Shown here: in pieces, positions 8,035 to 16,764 of the stretch
How positions within the stretch are numbered: the stretch's first letter is position 1
Layout of the letters: each line of letters starts with the position of its first letter
Assembly (NCBI RefSeq): GCF_007672725.1
Contig: NZ_VDTC01000009.1
Location: 1 to 64,000, forward strand
Length of the DNA: 64,000 nt
DNA from: Corynebacterium aurimucosum ATCC 700975
GTDB lineage: Bacteria > Actinomycetota > Actinomycetes > Mycobacteriales > Mycobacteriaceae
Direction of reading: 5' to 3'
Notes under the pieces: model-generated
The model's database searches: none
What the model was told of the DNA's origin: nothing
What the model saw: the letters and a program-made list of their open reading frames with translations, nothing else
Made by a program: the position numbers and the translations under genes

Positions 8035-8673
8035 GTGATTAGGGTCTTGCTTGCCGACGACCATGAGATCGTGCGCCTAGGTTTACGCTCGGTGCTCGAG
8101 GGGGCTGAGGACATCGAGGTTGTGGGCGAAGTCGCTACGGCCGAAGCCGCTGTGTCCGCAGCCCAAGCGGGTGGCATCGATGTTCTCCTCATGGACCTGC
8201 GTTTTGGTGCGGGGATCGAGGGCACACGCGTCATGGGTGGTGCGGAAGCGACCGCCGCTATCCGCTACTCCATGGAGAATCCCCCCAAGGTGCTGGTGGT
8301 GACCAATTACGACACCGACGCGGATATCCTCGGCGCAATTGAGGCAGGCGCGGTGGGCTACCTGCTCAAGGACGCGCCGCCGGTAGAGCTGCTCGCGGCG
8401 GTGCGCTCGGCGGCGGAAGGTGATTCGGCGCTCTCGCCCGTGGTTGCTGACAAACTGATGACCCGCGTGCGCACGCCGCGCACCTCGCTCACCCCGCGCG
8501 AGCTCGAAGTACTGAAGCTGGTCGCGGCGGGTTCCTCAAACCGTGAGATCGGGGTGGAGCTGATGCTGTCGGAGGCGACGGTGAAGTCTCACCTGGTCCA
8601 CATCTACGACAAATTGGGCGTGCGCTCCCGCACCTCCGCCGTGGCGGCAGCACGCGAGCAGGGCGTTCTTTAA
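8035..8673 (+). CDS. LuxR/NarL-family response regulator
   Basis: 212 aa. Receiver domain with acidic pair D8-D9 (LLADDH), phospho-acceptor D54 (LLMDLRF) and K in LLKDAPP. It has the longer loop after the acceptor often seen in corynebacterial regulators (RFGAGIEGTRVMGG). The LuxR HTH is at about 150-212 (LTPRELEVLKLVAAG...EATVKSHLVHIYDKL). GTG 8035 is preferred over ATG 8020 because GAGGAGG (8022-8028) overlaps the latter and sits 6 nt before the former. Paired with the kinase upstream; its stop overlaps the convergent lsr2 stop by 4 bp. Confidence 0.92.
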   Translation: MIRVLLADDHEIVRLGLRSVLEGAEDIEVVGEVATAEAAVSAAQAGGIDVLLMDLRFGAGIEGTRVMGGAEATAAIRYSMENPPKVLVVTNYDTDADILGAIEAGAVGYLLKDAPPVELLAAVRSAAEGDSALSPVVADKLMTRVRTPRTSLTPRELEVLKLVAAGSSNREIGVELMLSEATVKSHLVHIYDKLGVRSRTSAVAAAREQGVL

Positions 8674-8987
8674 AGGTTGTTGGCGTCGCGGTACGCCAAG
8701 ATGACGTCGTTGGGGATCTTGCCGCGCTCGGCCACCTCGTAGCCGTGCTTGGCGGCCCACGCGCGGACATCGGCCGGCTTGTAGCGGCGAGTGTCCTTCT
8801 TGACCGGGTGGCGGGCAGCCTTCACGAAGGGCTCCAGGGCGGCGTGGAACTTGTCGGCATTCTCCTGCGAGACGTCGAGGAGGTAATCCTTACCGTCAAC
8901 GCTGAAGCGGATAACGATCACTTCATCTTCGTTGAGGGGCGAATTATCAATATCGTCAAAAAACTGGGTGATTTCGCGGCGTGCCAT
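8670..8987 (-). CDS. lsr2: Lsr2-family nucleoid-associated protein
   Basis: 105 aa. N-terminal dimerisation region (about 1-60, with DDIDNSPLNEDEVIVIRFSV) and a C-terminal DNA-binding domain (VRAWAAKHGYEVAERGKIP) in which RGK stands where the minor-groove RGR-like hook lies. Lsr2/CgpS proteins silence AT-rich, often foreign DNA. The message has a GGAG binding site and a -10-like TATAGT at 9033-9028 on the minus strand. It ends tail to tail with the response regulator. Confidence 0.9.
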   Translation of the reverse strand: MARREITQFFDDIDNSPLNEDEVIVIRFSVDGKDYLLDVSQENADKFHAALEPFVKAARHPVKKDTRRYKPADVRAWAAKHGYEVAERGKIPNDVILAYRDANNL

Positions 8988-9091
8988 GTTTCTCCATTCG
9001 AGCTCTAAACTGATTCTCCCGCTATTAACTATAGAACGAAAACAAATTCCGTGACGCCGCTAATGTGGGTTTTCAAAAAGGGGTTTTGAGC

Positions 9092-9161
9092 GCGAAAGAA
9101 AAAGCCTTCGGGCCGTATATCCTCCACCGTCTAAAAGCGGGGAAGGCAGCGGCCCGAAGGC
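9092..9161 (-). terminator. Terminator of the DUF6474 gene
   Basis: Perfect 12-bp stem (9150-9161 and 9104-9115) enclosing a 34-nt loop. On the minus strand it is followed by a T-rich run (positions 9103-9092). It lies just after the stop at 9183. Confidence 0.75.
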
Positions 9162-9182
9162 GTAGAGAATCCGTGCGAGCGG

Positions 9183-9815
9183 CTATGCGCGCAGCTTGGA
9201 CTGGATCTCGTCGTTGAGCGAGTCGATCTCACCGGAGATGGAGCGGTGCGCGCGCTGGCGCTGCTGATCGGTCATGTACTCGGCATTGTCGATCGCAGAA
9301 TCAAGCTCGTTGAGGCGTTCCTTGACGTCGCGCTTGAAACCGGCGGGAAGCTGCGCATCCTTCAGCGAATTGCGGATACCGGCGGTGCGGGCCTTGAGCG
9401 GTGCGCCGTGGCCGGAGAAGGAGGCCAGCTGCTCGGCGCTGACGCCGGCCTTCTGCGCGCGCTTCTTCTCAATCTCGCGCTGGGCAACGGTGATGCCGCG
9501 GTAAAGCAGAGGCAAAAGAAGGGGTGCTGCGGTGCGCAGGGCGCCGGCATAACGCTTGACATTGTTCTTATTAAAGCGGCCTTCCTTAATACGCTCGAGT
9601 TCCTTCTTGGCCATCTTGTATTCGTGCTTGCGGCGCTTCTTTAGGCCCTTTTCCTCGGACTTGATAAGCGCCTTTTCCTGACGGGCCAATAGCTTTTGCT
9701 GGCGGTGCTTGGCCTTATCCGCGGCCTTTACCTCTGCCTTTGCGCGGGTTTTGGCAGCCTTGATCTCGGCGCGGGCCTCACGGCGGGCCTTGCGGATCTT
9801 CTTCATAATGCCCAT
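9183..9815 (-). CDS. DUF6474-type basic coiled-coil protein
   Basis: 210 aa. Residues 1-80 are almost entirely Lys/Arg/Ala/Glu and should form a long basic helix or coiled coil. A short hydrophobic patch follows (about 92-110, AAPLLLPLLYRGITV), then a second helical region ending LNDEIQSKLRA. This is the pattern of the corynebacterial DUF6474 family, of unknown function. A basic helix plus membrane-like patch could bind nucleic acid or the membrane surface. AAGGACG lies 6 nt upstream of ATG 9815. Confidence 0.8.
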   Translation of the reverse strand: MGIMKKIRKARREARAEIKAAKTRAKAEVKAADKAKHRQQKLLARQEKALIKSEEKGLKKRRKHEYKMAKKELERIKEGRFNKNNVKRYAGALRTAAPLLLPLLYRGITVAQREIEKKRAQKAGVSAEQLASFSGHGAPLKARTAGIRNSLKDAQLPAGFKRDVKERLNELDSAIDNAEYMTDQQRQRAHRSISGEIDSLNDEIQSKLRA

Positions 9816-9890
9816 TGAAACGTCCTTAAATAATCTATCTTTAGGGTCTCGCTACAACTCTAGCAAGGTGGTCTACTAAGCTCACCTGCT

Positions 9891-11327
9891 GTGAAGGATG
9901 TGCTCGTCGCCACGGACCTCGTGGGCTGCCGTTATCGCTTGGTGCAGCGCCGCGCCCATCCCGAGATCCCACGCACCGCGGTGAGCCAAGCCCGGGCGGA
10001 GCGCCACGCCGCGGCTATCGATGCCGCGCTCGCTCGCCTTCCCAAGAAGGGGCCTGGCCGTTTCCGCCGGATTGATCTGGAGGGGGATGATTTCGAGCGG
10101 GCGCTTGCCACGCTGGAGGCGCTGGCTCACGGTTACACACACATCACCAACGCCGTCATTTCCACGTCGGAGTGGATGGTGCGCGTGGAGCTTCTGGTTC
10201 GGGATGGTGATAAGTACAGCCCCGTTATCGTCTCGGATCACCGCGTGGCCCGCCCGCATGAGAACTCGCGCACGCTGGTTGTCCCCACCCATCGCTTGGG
10301 ATTGAGTGAGCCGCTGCCGGCGAAATACAAGATTAAGCATCACGCCGTCGATGGCTACCGTTTAGCCCTGGCCGCGCGGGGTTTGGAGGACGTCGGCCTG
10401 AATTCTGGCAGGGGTGCGGCGATTGGGCAGGACCGCGGTCAGGCTTTTGTCACGGATACCTCGCGCTTCGGCATCGATGAGGCGCTCGTACAGCCGCTTC
10501 CCGCTGGGCCGCGCCGCGTCAAGGAGTGCGCCTCCTGCCGCTTTTGGCCCTTGTGTAAGCAAGAGCTGGAGGCCCGGGATGATATCTCCCTCTTCTTGCC
10601 GGGCGACCGCGCTAACCCCTACCGCGAGCGCGGTATCACGACGGTGCAGGGGCTTATCGACGCCTCCCTCGGCGCCCCCTCCGCCCTCGCTGCTGCGTGG
10701 CGCGAGGGCGTCCCTTTGCTGCGCCGCGACCGGGTTAGCGTTCCTCGCGCGGATGTGGAAGTCGACGTCGATATGGAGGCCTACCTGGATCAAGGTGCCT
10801 ACCTGTGGGGCGCGCTCCTGGACGGCGAGTACCACCCCTTTGTGACCTGGGATCCGCTGGGAGGGCGGGCCGAGGCGGAGAATTTCGCCGAGTTTTGGGA
10901 GTGGCTCATGGGGGTGCGCGCTGACGCGCATGCAGCGGGCAAGACCTTCGCGGCCTATTGCTACTCCGCCCACGGCGAAAACCATTGGATGCGCAGGTCC
11001 GCCCAGCGCTTCTCCTCCCCGAGCCTGGAGGAGGTCGAGGAATTCATCTCCTCAGAGGAATGGGTGGACATGTTCGTCCACGTCAAGCGCAGTTTCGCCG
11101 GCACTGCGGGCCTGGGGCTGAAAACCGTGGCGCCCGTCGCTGGCTTTGAATGGCCGGAAGAGTTCGATGGCGAGGAATCCGTCAATGCCCGCCGAGCCGC
11201 CCTCGCCGGTGACACGGACGCGCGTGCGCAGATTCTGCGCTATAACGCCGGCGATGTGCGCGCGACCCATGCCGTCCGCGAGTGGATGTCTCACGGCGCG
11301 CCGGGAGTGCCATCCCTCGAGCCCTAG
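9891..11327 (+). CDS. TM0106-family RecB-like nuclease
   Basis: 478 aa. The N-terminal half has RecB/PD-(D/E)XK-like features and a Cys cluster, CASCRFWPLCKQEL (about 210-223), resembling the iron-sulfur or zinc site of this family. The C-terminal half looks like an RNase H-type exonuclease fold (YLWGALLDGEYHPFVTWDPL then CYSAHGENHWMRRSA, with DVRATHAVREWM near the end). Probably a DNA-repair or helicase-associated nuclease; its partner is unknown. GTG 9891 has TAAGCT 8 nt upstream, so a leaderless start is likely. Confidence 0.8.
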   Translation: MKDVLVATDLVGCRYRLVQRRAHPEIPRTAVSQARAERHAAAIDAALARLPKKGPGRFRRIDLEGDDFERALATLEALAHGYTHITNAVISTSEWMVRVELLVRDGDKYSPVIVSDHRVARPHENSRTLVVPTHRLGLSEPLPAKYKIKHHAVDGYRLALAARGLEDVGLNSGRGAAIGQDRGQAFVTDTSRFGIDEALVQPLPAGPRRVKECASCRFWPLCKQELEARDDISLFLPGDRANPYRERGITTVQGLIDASLGAPSALAAAWREGVPLLRRDRVSVPRADVEVDVDMEAYLDQGAYLWGALLDGEYHPFVTWDPLGGRAEAENFAEFWEWLMGVRADAHAAGKTFAAYCYSAHGENHWMRRSAQRFSSPSLEEVEEFISSEEWVDMFVHVKRSFAGTAGLGLKTVAPVAGFEWPEEFDGEESVNARRAALAGDTDARAQILRYNAGDVRATHAVREWMSHGAPGVPSLEP

Positions 11328-11354
11328 CTTCTCCCTGCCCTCCCGTGTGCAAGT

Positions 11355-11452
11355 CCCCAGACCTGAAACCCGCAACCTGCAGGTGGGCGTCGCCAAGCGC
11401 TTGCCGACGCCCCACCACCCACCCCAGGAGGTTGCGGGTTTCAGGTCTGGGG
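11355..11452. repeat. Nested inverted repeat between convergent genes
   Basis: Perfect 24-bp arms (11355-11378 and 11429-11452) enclose 50 nt that contain a second near-perfect palindrome (11382-11416) made of two head-to-head copies of GGCGTCGNCAAGCGC. No T-run follows on either strand. It lies between the RecB-like nuclease and the membrane protein gene, so a bidirectional transcription barrier or a mobile palindromic unit is possible. Confidence 0.85.
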
Positions 11453-11454
11453 AT

Positions 11455-12747
11455 CTACAGGATGAGGCTGAGTCCGCCGAGGATGATGAGCACCGCAAGG
11501 GCCACCCACACCTGGTCCCAGTCCGTGGTGGTCGTGGGCGCTGGGCCTTCGGCCTTCTTGAGGAGCACGGCTTTCTGAGCCTTGACCGCGCGAGCGGTGA
11601 GTACAGGGATGATGGCCATGGAACCGAGGCAGAGCAGGGAGGCGGCAACCATGGTGAGGGAACTGGAGGTGGCTAGCCACAGGGCAAGCCCGCCGTTGAT
11701 GAAGACCGAGCGCCCCAGCCCCCAGCGGTTGTATTCGCGCAGGCCCGCCCGCACCGCTGAAGGGCCGCCGCCCATCGTGGTGGGCAGCATATAGCCCATG
11801 ACGCCGATGAGCAGTTGGGCGCCAAACCCTACGACGAGCGCGAGCATGGGAATCTGTGGCTCGCTAGAGAAGAAATGCTGGGTGGTGTAATACACCAGAC
11901 TGCCGAGCAACCAGAAGCAGGAAAAGAGCACAGATAGCGCCGGGAAGGTGATGCGCCTGCGTGGTTCTCGGAACACGGTGAGGGCATTGAGCAGCCAGCT
12001 CTGCAGGCTGAGCGCCCAGCCGACGCAGTAGACGATCAGACCCGCTTGCGGTACATTCCACGCGCTGCCGATCACGGTGGTCACCACGCCCAGCGCCAGC
12101 AGCGTGAAGCTTAGGCTCATGTGTGGGTTGATTCCCTTGGTGCGCCAGATAGATGGGAACAAGATGGTGAGTGAACCGGCGGCTGCGAGGCCGACGAAAC
12201 CGCCGATGTTGGCGGCAACGTGTGCAATGAGCAGGCGCGGATGGGAGGGGTGTGTGGCGAGGAATGCGCCAAGAGTAGCGCCCACGGCAAGGAAGAAGGC
12301 CGAGGCCACATAAGCTGCGACGACGGGGCGGAATCGTTTGGATTCCGCGCGGCGCCACAAAGCAAAGAGGGCCAACCCATGCCAGGACACCGCAAGAGCG
12401 ACAAGCGTGGCACCTATCTGTGTGAGCACCCAGTGGTGGCCCCAATATTCACTGAGGATTTGGCCCACGAGGGTGAGGATAACGCCGGCATTCTGCAGAT
12501 AAATCCGCGCGAGCTGGCGAGGGCGGGCCGACATCGGAACTTTGAGCTGCACGAACTTTTCGGTGAGGTGCTGGGACCACACCACGATGCTGTTGCTGAG
12601 GATGCCCAGCGTGAAGAGGTGGATGAGGACCCACCGGTAGTTTAGGATAAGGGTGTGGGTTGCGCCGGCGAGAAGAAAAACCATCATCCACAGGCTGACC
12701 GGGCGGGATGCTTTCCTATGCCATGTGCGCGGCGACCACTTATCCAT
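11455..12747 (-). CDS. Polytopic membrane protein, 12 helices, His-rich
   Basis: 430 aa, mostly hydrophobic, about 12 transmembrane helices. Conserved-looking His residues lie in helices (HLFTLG, WSQHL, HVAAN, YTTQHFF). The layout resembles the heme-copper-oxidase-like or NnrS-like domains found beside actinobacterial multicopper oxidases and nitrite reductases, but no such partner lies nearby, so this is only a hint. ATG 12747 is chosen because TAAACT lies 8 nt upstream and the longer form has a charged, non-hydrophobic extension. It starts 11 bp after the MFS gene stop on the same strand. Confidence 0.7.
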   Translation of the reverse strand: MDKWSPRTWHRKASRPVSLWMMVFLLAGATHTLILNYRWVLIHLFTLGILSNSIVVWSQHLTEKFVQLKVPMSARPRQLARIYLQNAGVILTLVGQILSEYWGHHWVLTQIGATLVALAVSWHGLALFALWRRAESKRFRPVVAAYVASAFFLAVGATLGAFLATHPSHPRLLIAHVAANIGGFVGLAAAGSLTILFPSIWRTKGINPHMSLSFTLLALGVVTTVIGSAWNVPQAGLIVYCVGWALSLQSWLLNALTVFREPRRRITFPALSVLFSCFWLLGSLVYYTTQHFFSSEPQIPMLALVVGFGAQLLIGVMGYMLPTTMGGGPSAVRAGLREYNRWGLGRSVFINGGLALWLATSSSLTMVAASLLCLGSMAIIPVLTARAVKAQKAVLLKKAEGPAPTTTTDWDQVWVALAVLIILGGLSLIL

Positions 12748-12758
12748 AAAACACGAGT

Positions 12759-13910
12759 TTATCCGGTTTTTCTCACAACCCAACTCAATACTGCGATGCC
12801 CGCGGCGAGGGCGGTGTAGACGGCGATGAAGCCGGTCCACGACAAGGAATCAAAGAGCACGCCGGCCAGCGCGCCCAGGATGGAGCTGCCCAGGTAATAG
12901 AAGAAGACATAGAGGCTGGAGGCCTCCGCGCGGTCGTGAGTAGCGATATGCCCCACCCACCCCGAGGCCGTGGAGTGCGCGGCAAAGAAGCCGATGGTGA
13001 ATAACACGATGCCGAGCAGGGTGGGGATTAAAGAGCCCATGCATAGCGCGATGCCCACGGCAAAAAGCAGGCACGATAGGAGCAGCGTGTTGGCGTGGCC
13101 TACTTGCGAGACCAGCCGGCCGGCGCGCGCCGAGGACCACGTGCCGGTGAGGTAGAAGAGGAAGACCAAGCCGGCCAAACCGGGCGCGAGGTGGAAGTGA
13201 TTGATGAGCCTAAATGCCAGGAAGTTATAGAGGGACACGAAGGTGCCCATGGCCACGAAGGCCACGATGAATAAGGGGATGAGGCGGGTATCCCGGGCAT
13301 GGCGGAAGATAGCGCGCAGTTCCGAGCGGAAGTGGATTTCCTTTGGGGTGAAATTCTGCTGGTAGGGCAGCAAGATTGCCGCGATGATGGCGAGGATGAG
13401 CGTGACCAGGCTGGAGCCGGCCAGGGCCCAGCGCCAGGAGGTGAGCTCGAGAAGCCCGGTGGGGATGAGGCGGCCGGTCAGCCCGCCGATGGTGGTGCCG
13501 GCGATGTACAGCCCCATGGCGCGGGCGACGTAGGAGCTTTCGAGTTCCTCCGAAATCCAGGCCATGGCGGTAGCGGGTGCGCCGGCGATGACCGCTCCCT
13601 GGAGCGCGCGGGTGGCGATGAGGATCTCTGGATTGGGGGCAAGCGGCACGAGCATGCCGATGAGCGTGGCCGCGATGGTGGAAACAAGCAGCAGTTTTCC
13701 GCGGCCGATGCGCTCGGAGATGATGGACACGGGGATGACACAAATGGCCAGCGCACCGGTGGCCGCGGAGATGGTCATGGCGGCTTCGGTGGGGGACATG
13801 CCCATGTCCTCCACCAAGGTGGGCAGCATGGCTTGGGTGGGATAGAGGCAAGAAAAAATTGCCAGGCCCACGAAGAGCATGGCAATGGTGGCGCGCCGCG
13901 TTCTGGTCAT
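12759..13910 (-). CDS. MFS transporter (YnfM/AraJ-like)
   Basis: 383 aa with 12 predicted helices. The MFS motif between helices 2 and 3 is visible (SERIGRGKLL, about 66-75). The start MTRTRRATIAMLF fits, but no clear binding site precedes it. Divergent from a lysR gene 70 bp away, which probably controls it. Substrate unknown; relatives are drug or sugar exporters. Confidence 0.85.
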   Translation of the reverse strand: MTRTRRATIAMLFVGLAIFSCLYPTQAMLPTLVEDMGMSPTEAAMTISAATGALAICVIPVSIISERIGRGKLLLVSTIAATLIGMLVPLAPNPEILIATRALQGAVIAGAPATAMAWISEELESSYVARAMGLYIAGTTIGGLTGRLIPTGLLELTSWRWALAGSSLVTLILAIIAAILLPYQQNFTPKEIHFRSELRAIFRHARDTRLIPLFIVAFVAMGTFVSLYNFLAFRLINHFHLAPGLAGLVFLFYLTGTWSSARAGRLVSQVGHANTLLLSCLLFAVGIALCMGSLIPTLLGIVLFTIGFFAAHSTASGWVGHIATHDRAEASSLYVFFYYLGSSILGALAGVLFDSLSWTGFIAVYTALAAGIAVLSWVVRKTG

Positions 13911-13980
13911 GCATCAAGCATGGCCTAGCGCGGATTATGTGTAAAATGTCCGAAAGTTACTTAAAGCATGCGAGGTGTGC

Positions 13981-14877
13981 ATGAATCTGGAAGATGTGCG
14001 CGGCGTGGTCGCGGTGGCGGACCATGGGCTCGTCGGCGCGGCTGCCGACGCCCTCGGGCTTTCTCAATCCGCGCTGACCCGCCGCGTGCAGCGCATCGAG
14101 GCGGAGGTGGGGGCCAGCCTCTTCGAGCGCAGCGGCCGGCGCCTGCGGCTGAATGCCCGCGGCCAGGCATTCGTGGAACACGCTCGGCGGATGTTGATGT
14201 CCGAAGCTGCCGCGCGCGATGCCGTGTCCCGCCTCATGGATCCGGAGCGCGGCACCGTGCGCCTCGACTTCATGCATTCCTTGGGCACGTGGATGGTCCC
14301 GGAGCTGCTCAAGGCCTACCGCGCCCAGCATCCCCACGTGGATATCCGTCTGCACCAGGGTGCGGCCCGCGAGCTCGTGGAGAGGGTAGCCGCCGGCGAA
14401 TCCGACTTGGCGCTGGTCGGCCCCCGCCCTACGGCCCCCGGACCGCTAGGGTGGCACCAGCTCAAACTGCAACGCCTCGGTCTAGCGGTTCCGGAAGGTC
14501 ATTGGGCCGCAGGGCGAGACGGGGTGCGCATGGAAGACTTCCGCGATGAACCCTTCATCGGCATGCTGCCGGGCTATGGAACGCGCATGTTGCTCGACTC
14601 CCTAGCGAGCGAGGCCGGCTTCACCCCGCGCCTCGTCTTCGAATCCATGGAGCTCACCACCGTGGCGGGCCTCGTGGCCGCCGGGCTGGGATCGGCTCTG
14701 TTGCCGCTCGACGACCCCTACCTCAAAGCCCGCAACCCCGTCCCCCTGCAGCCCGCGGCCTACCGCGAGCTAGGACTGGTGTGGAGGAAGGGCGATGATG
14801 CCCCGCCGGTCGAGCACTTCAAGGATTTCGTCGTGGCCCGCACCGCTGAGGGCAGTAGCTTGGTCGAGGCCGACTAG
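13981..14877 (+). CDS. LysR-family transcriptional regulator
   Basis: 298 aa. Winged HTH at 1-60 (AAADALGLSQSALTRRVQRI, FERSGRRLRL), then an effector-binding domain. ATG 13981 is preferred over GTG 13975 because a GAGG sits 7 nt before it. The regulator is transcribed away from the MFS gene, the usual arrangement in which LysR controls its neighbour from the shared 70-bp gap. The effector is unknown. Confidence 0.9.
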   Translation: MNLEDVRGVVAVADHGLVGAAADALGLSQSALTRRVQRIEAEVGASLFERSGRRLRLNARGQAFVEHARRMLMSEAAARDAVSRLMDPERGTVRLDFMHSLGTWMVPELLKAYRAQHPHVDIRLHQGAARELVERVAAGESDLALVGPRPTAPGPLGWHQLKLQRLGLAVPEGHWAAGRDGVRMEDFRDEPFIGMLPGYGTRMLLDSLASEAGFTPRLVFESMELTTVAGLVAAGLGSALLPLDDPYLKARNPVPLQPAAYRELGLVWRKGDDAPPVEHFKDFVVARTAEGSSLVEAD

Positions 14878-15020
14878 CTGCCGAAGGGAAGCTTAGCGGC
14901 CAGAGCAGCGAGCGTCTTCGGGGTAGAGACCTCGTGGGGCAGCCAGGGGATGGTGTGCACCGGTTGGCCCGGCAGTTTCACCGCGAGCAATGCGAGGGCC
15001 GCGCCGCGTTGCTCTCTATG
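14874..15020 (-). pseudogene. C-terminal remnant of a lost gene
   Basis: On the minus strand an open frame reads ...QRGAALALLAVKLPGQPV, then HTIPWLPHEVSTPKTLAALA, and ends at a TAG overlapping the lysR stop. It reads like authentic protein sequence, but no start or upstream domain can be found. Family not identified. It suggests a deletion that removed the 5' part of a gene formerly convergent with lysR. Confidence 0.45.
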
Positions 15021-15214
15021 ACGTTTAAGTGGGGGCAGAAGGGGTGTAGTCCATCACCCTCACGGGTCGCAGATTGCCTTTGCCGAGAGGCCAACTGCCC
15101 TACATGACGAAGATCCGCGCGGATCGGCAATGACGGCGTATAACTTTGGCAGCTCGGGCAGTTTCGGCTCGCGCGCCGGGATTGGGCGCCCCTCCGCGAG
15201 GCCTGTAGATGGAT
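15021..15214. other. Intergenic stretch with no gene seen
   Basis: Neither strand holds a convincing frame. A short palindrome ATCCGCGCGGAT occurs near 15115. The stretch may continue the decay of the remnant to its left. Confidence 0.35.
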
Positions 15215-15255
15215 GAAAACGCGAAACCGCGCCGGGCCTCAACGAAGAGGTCCCA
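15215..15255 (-). terminator. Probable sodA terminator
   Basis: On the minus strand a GGGACCTC/GAGGCCC hairpin (about 15255-15234) is followed by a short CGCGGTTTCGCG hairpin (15231-15220) and TTTTC. It lies 43 bp after the sodA stop. Confidence 0.45.
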
Positions 15256-15297
15256 GCGCGGGTTGAAGCTACGTGGCCTTAAAGGAGGCCGTCGTGC

Positions 15298-15900
15298 TTA
15301 CTTGGTAGCAGCAGCGTAACGCTCAGCAACGTCGTCCCAGTTGAAGACGTTCCATACGGCCTTAACGTAGTCAGCCTTCACGTTCTTGTACTGGAGGTAG
15401 AAGGCGTGCTCCCACATATCCAGCATCAGCAGCGGGGTGAAGTTCACGGAGATGTTGCCCTGCTGATCGGTGAGCTGCTCAATAACCAGGCGACCAGCAA
15501 CGTGGTCATAGCCCAGAACTGCCCAGCCGGAGCCCTGCAGGCCGGTAGCAACGGCGGAGAAGTGAGCCTTGAACTTCTCGAAGGAGCCGAAGTCGCGGTT
15601 AATAGCCTCAGCCAGATCACCGGTCGGCTCGCCGCCACCGTTCGGGGAGAGGTTCTTCCAGAAGATGGAGTGGTTGGTGTGGCCACCCAGGTTGAAGGCC
15701 AGGTTCTTGGACAGAGCGCGGATGGCGTCAGCATTAGCCTCGCCGTTGCGCTGCTCCTCCAGAGCCTCGAGCGCAGCGTTAGCGCCAGCAACGTAGCCAG
15801 CGTGGTGCTTGGAGTGGTGCAGCTCCATGATCTCAGCGGAGATGTGCGGCTCCAGAGCATCGTATGCGTAGTCGAGTTCCGGAAGTTCGTAAACAGCCAT
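15298..15900 (-). CDS. sodA: Superoxide dismutase (Fe/Mn type)
   Basis: 200 aa, normal family length. Expected metal ligands are H28 (ELHHSKHH), H77 (GGHTNHSIF), D161 and H165 (DMWEHAFY). The family motif [20 protein letters not shown] is present. It disproportionates superoxide in the cytosol. ATG 15900 has AAAGGA 8 nt upstream; a long upstream extension of the frame is chance. Divergent from msrA, forming an oxidative-stress pair. Confidence 0.96.
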   Translation of the reverse strand: MAVYELPELDYAYDALEPHISAEIMELHHSKHHAGYVAGANAALEALEEQRNGEANADAIRALSKNLAFNLGGHTNHSIFWKNLSPNGGGEPTGDLAEAINRDFGSFEKFKAHFSAVATGLQGSGWAVLGYDHVAGRLVIEQLTDQQGNISVNFTPLLMLDMWEHAFYLQYKNVKADYVKAVWNVFNWDDVAERYAAATK

Positions 15901-16065
15901 TTGTTTCATCCTTTCTTTGGGGTACGAGGCCCCATGGTAGGGGCCGGATGAGAATTTGGCCACAATAATTTTTCTATGGGAGCCGCCGTGAACAAAAACC
16001 TGGATTGCGGGCAGTACGGCGGAGTATAAGAGGGAGGACAACGCTAAGTGTAAGGAGAACCCAGC

Positions 16066-16716
16066 ATGTTTCTTTTCAAGCCAGAACCCACGCTGGTGGC
16101 AGCTAAGGACGCTCTTCCCGGGCGCGCGGAGCCTGTTCTTGAGAACCCGCAGCCCCACGCGGTCCTGGGCACTCCGATTACCGGCCCGTGGAAAGAGGGG
16201 CAGAAATCCCTCATCATCGCCATCGGCTGTTTCTGGGGAGCCGAGAAGATGTTCTGGGAGACCGAAGGCGTGGAGGCAACCTCCGTGGGCTATGCGGGCG
16301 GCACCACGCCAAACCCCACCTATTACGAGGTCTGCCGCGGGCTGACCAACCATGCGGAGTCTGTGCAGATTACCTATGATCCACGGCGCGTGAGCCTGCG
16401 TAACCTTGTGGTTAAGGCCTTGGAAGCTCACGACCCCACCCAGGGCTTCCGCCAGGGCAACGACGTGGGCACGCAATACCGCTCGGCCTTCTACCCAGAG
16501 ACTGAGGAGGAACGCGCGGAGATCCAGCAACTAGTGGATTCCTACGCAGGCAAGCTTGCCGACGCCGGCTTCGGCGCCACCACCACCGAAGTCACCCTCC
16601 TCAGTGAGACGGACTCAGGCCAGTACTACCTGGCTGAGGACGAGCACCAGCAGTACCTGCATAAGGTGCCCAATGGCTACTGCCCGCACCACAGCACCGG
16701 TGTGAAGTGCGGCTAG
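16066..16716 (+). CDS. msrA: Peptide methionine-S-sulfoxide reductase
   Basis: 216 aa. The catalytic GCFWG motif has C55; recycling cysteines are near the C-terminus ([14 protein letters not shown]). Contains the GYAGG and ESVQITYDP family motifs. It reduces methionine-S-sulfoxide, repairing oxidised proteins. TAAGGAGAACCCAGC gives a good binding site before ATG 16066. Its stop codon lies in the first unit of a short tandem duplication shared with the end of the convergent hydrolase gene. Confidence 0.95.
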   Translation: MFLFKPEPTLVAAKDALPGRAEPVLENPQPHAVLGTPITGPWKEGQKSLIIAIGCFWGAEKMFWETEGVEATSVGYAGGTTPNPTYYEVCRGLTNHAESVQITYDPRRVSLRNLVVKALEAHDPTQGFRQGNDVGTQYRSAFYPETEEERAEIQQLVDSYAGKLADAGFGATTTEVTLLSETDSGQYYLAEDEHQQYLHKVPNGYCPHHSTGVKCG

Positions 16717-16764
16717 AGCTGCTTGCGCACGTGCGTCCGGCTAGAGCTGTTTGCGCACATGCGT
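16711..16764. repeat. 26-bp tandem duplication at converging gene ends
   Basis: Units 16711-16736 and 16739-16764 match at 24 of 26 positions with a 28-bp period. Each unit, read on the minus strand, encodes THVRKQL and a stop, so the 3' end of the hydrolase gene has been copied. Unit one also carries the msrA stop. Confidence 0.8.

Noticed and set aside
8670..8987. Lsr2 as a dedicated silencer of the island
   Set aside because: Lsr2 proteins prefer AT-rich DNA, while the island operon is GC-rich; only the AT-rich strip near 55.0 kb would qualify.
15060..15242. 60-aa minus-strand frame between lysR and sodA
   Set aside because: Pro/Arg-rich and without start signals; possibly part of the decayed gene, not an active one.
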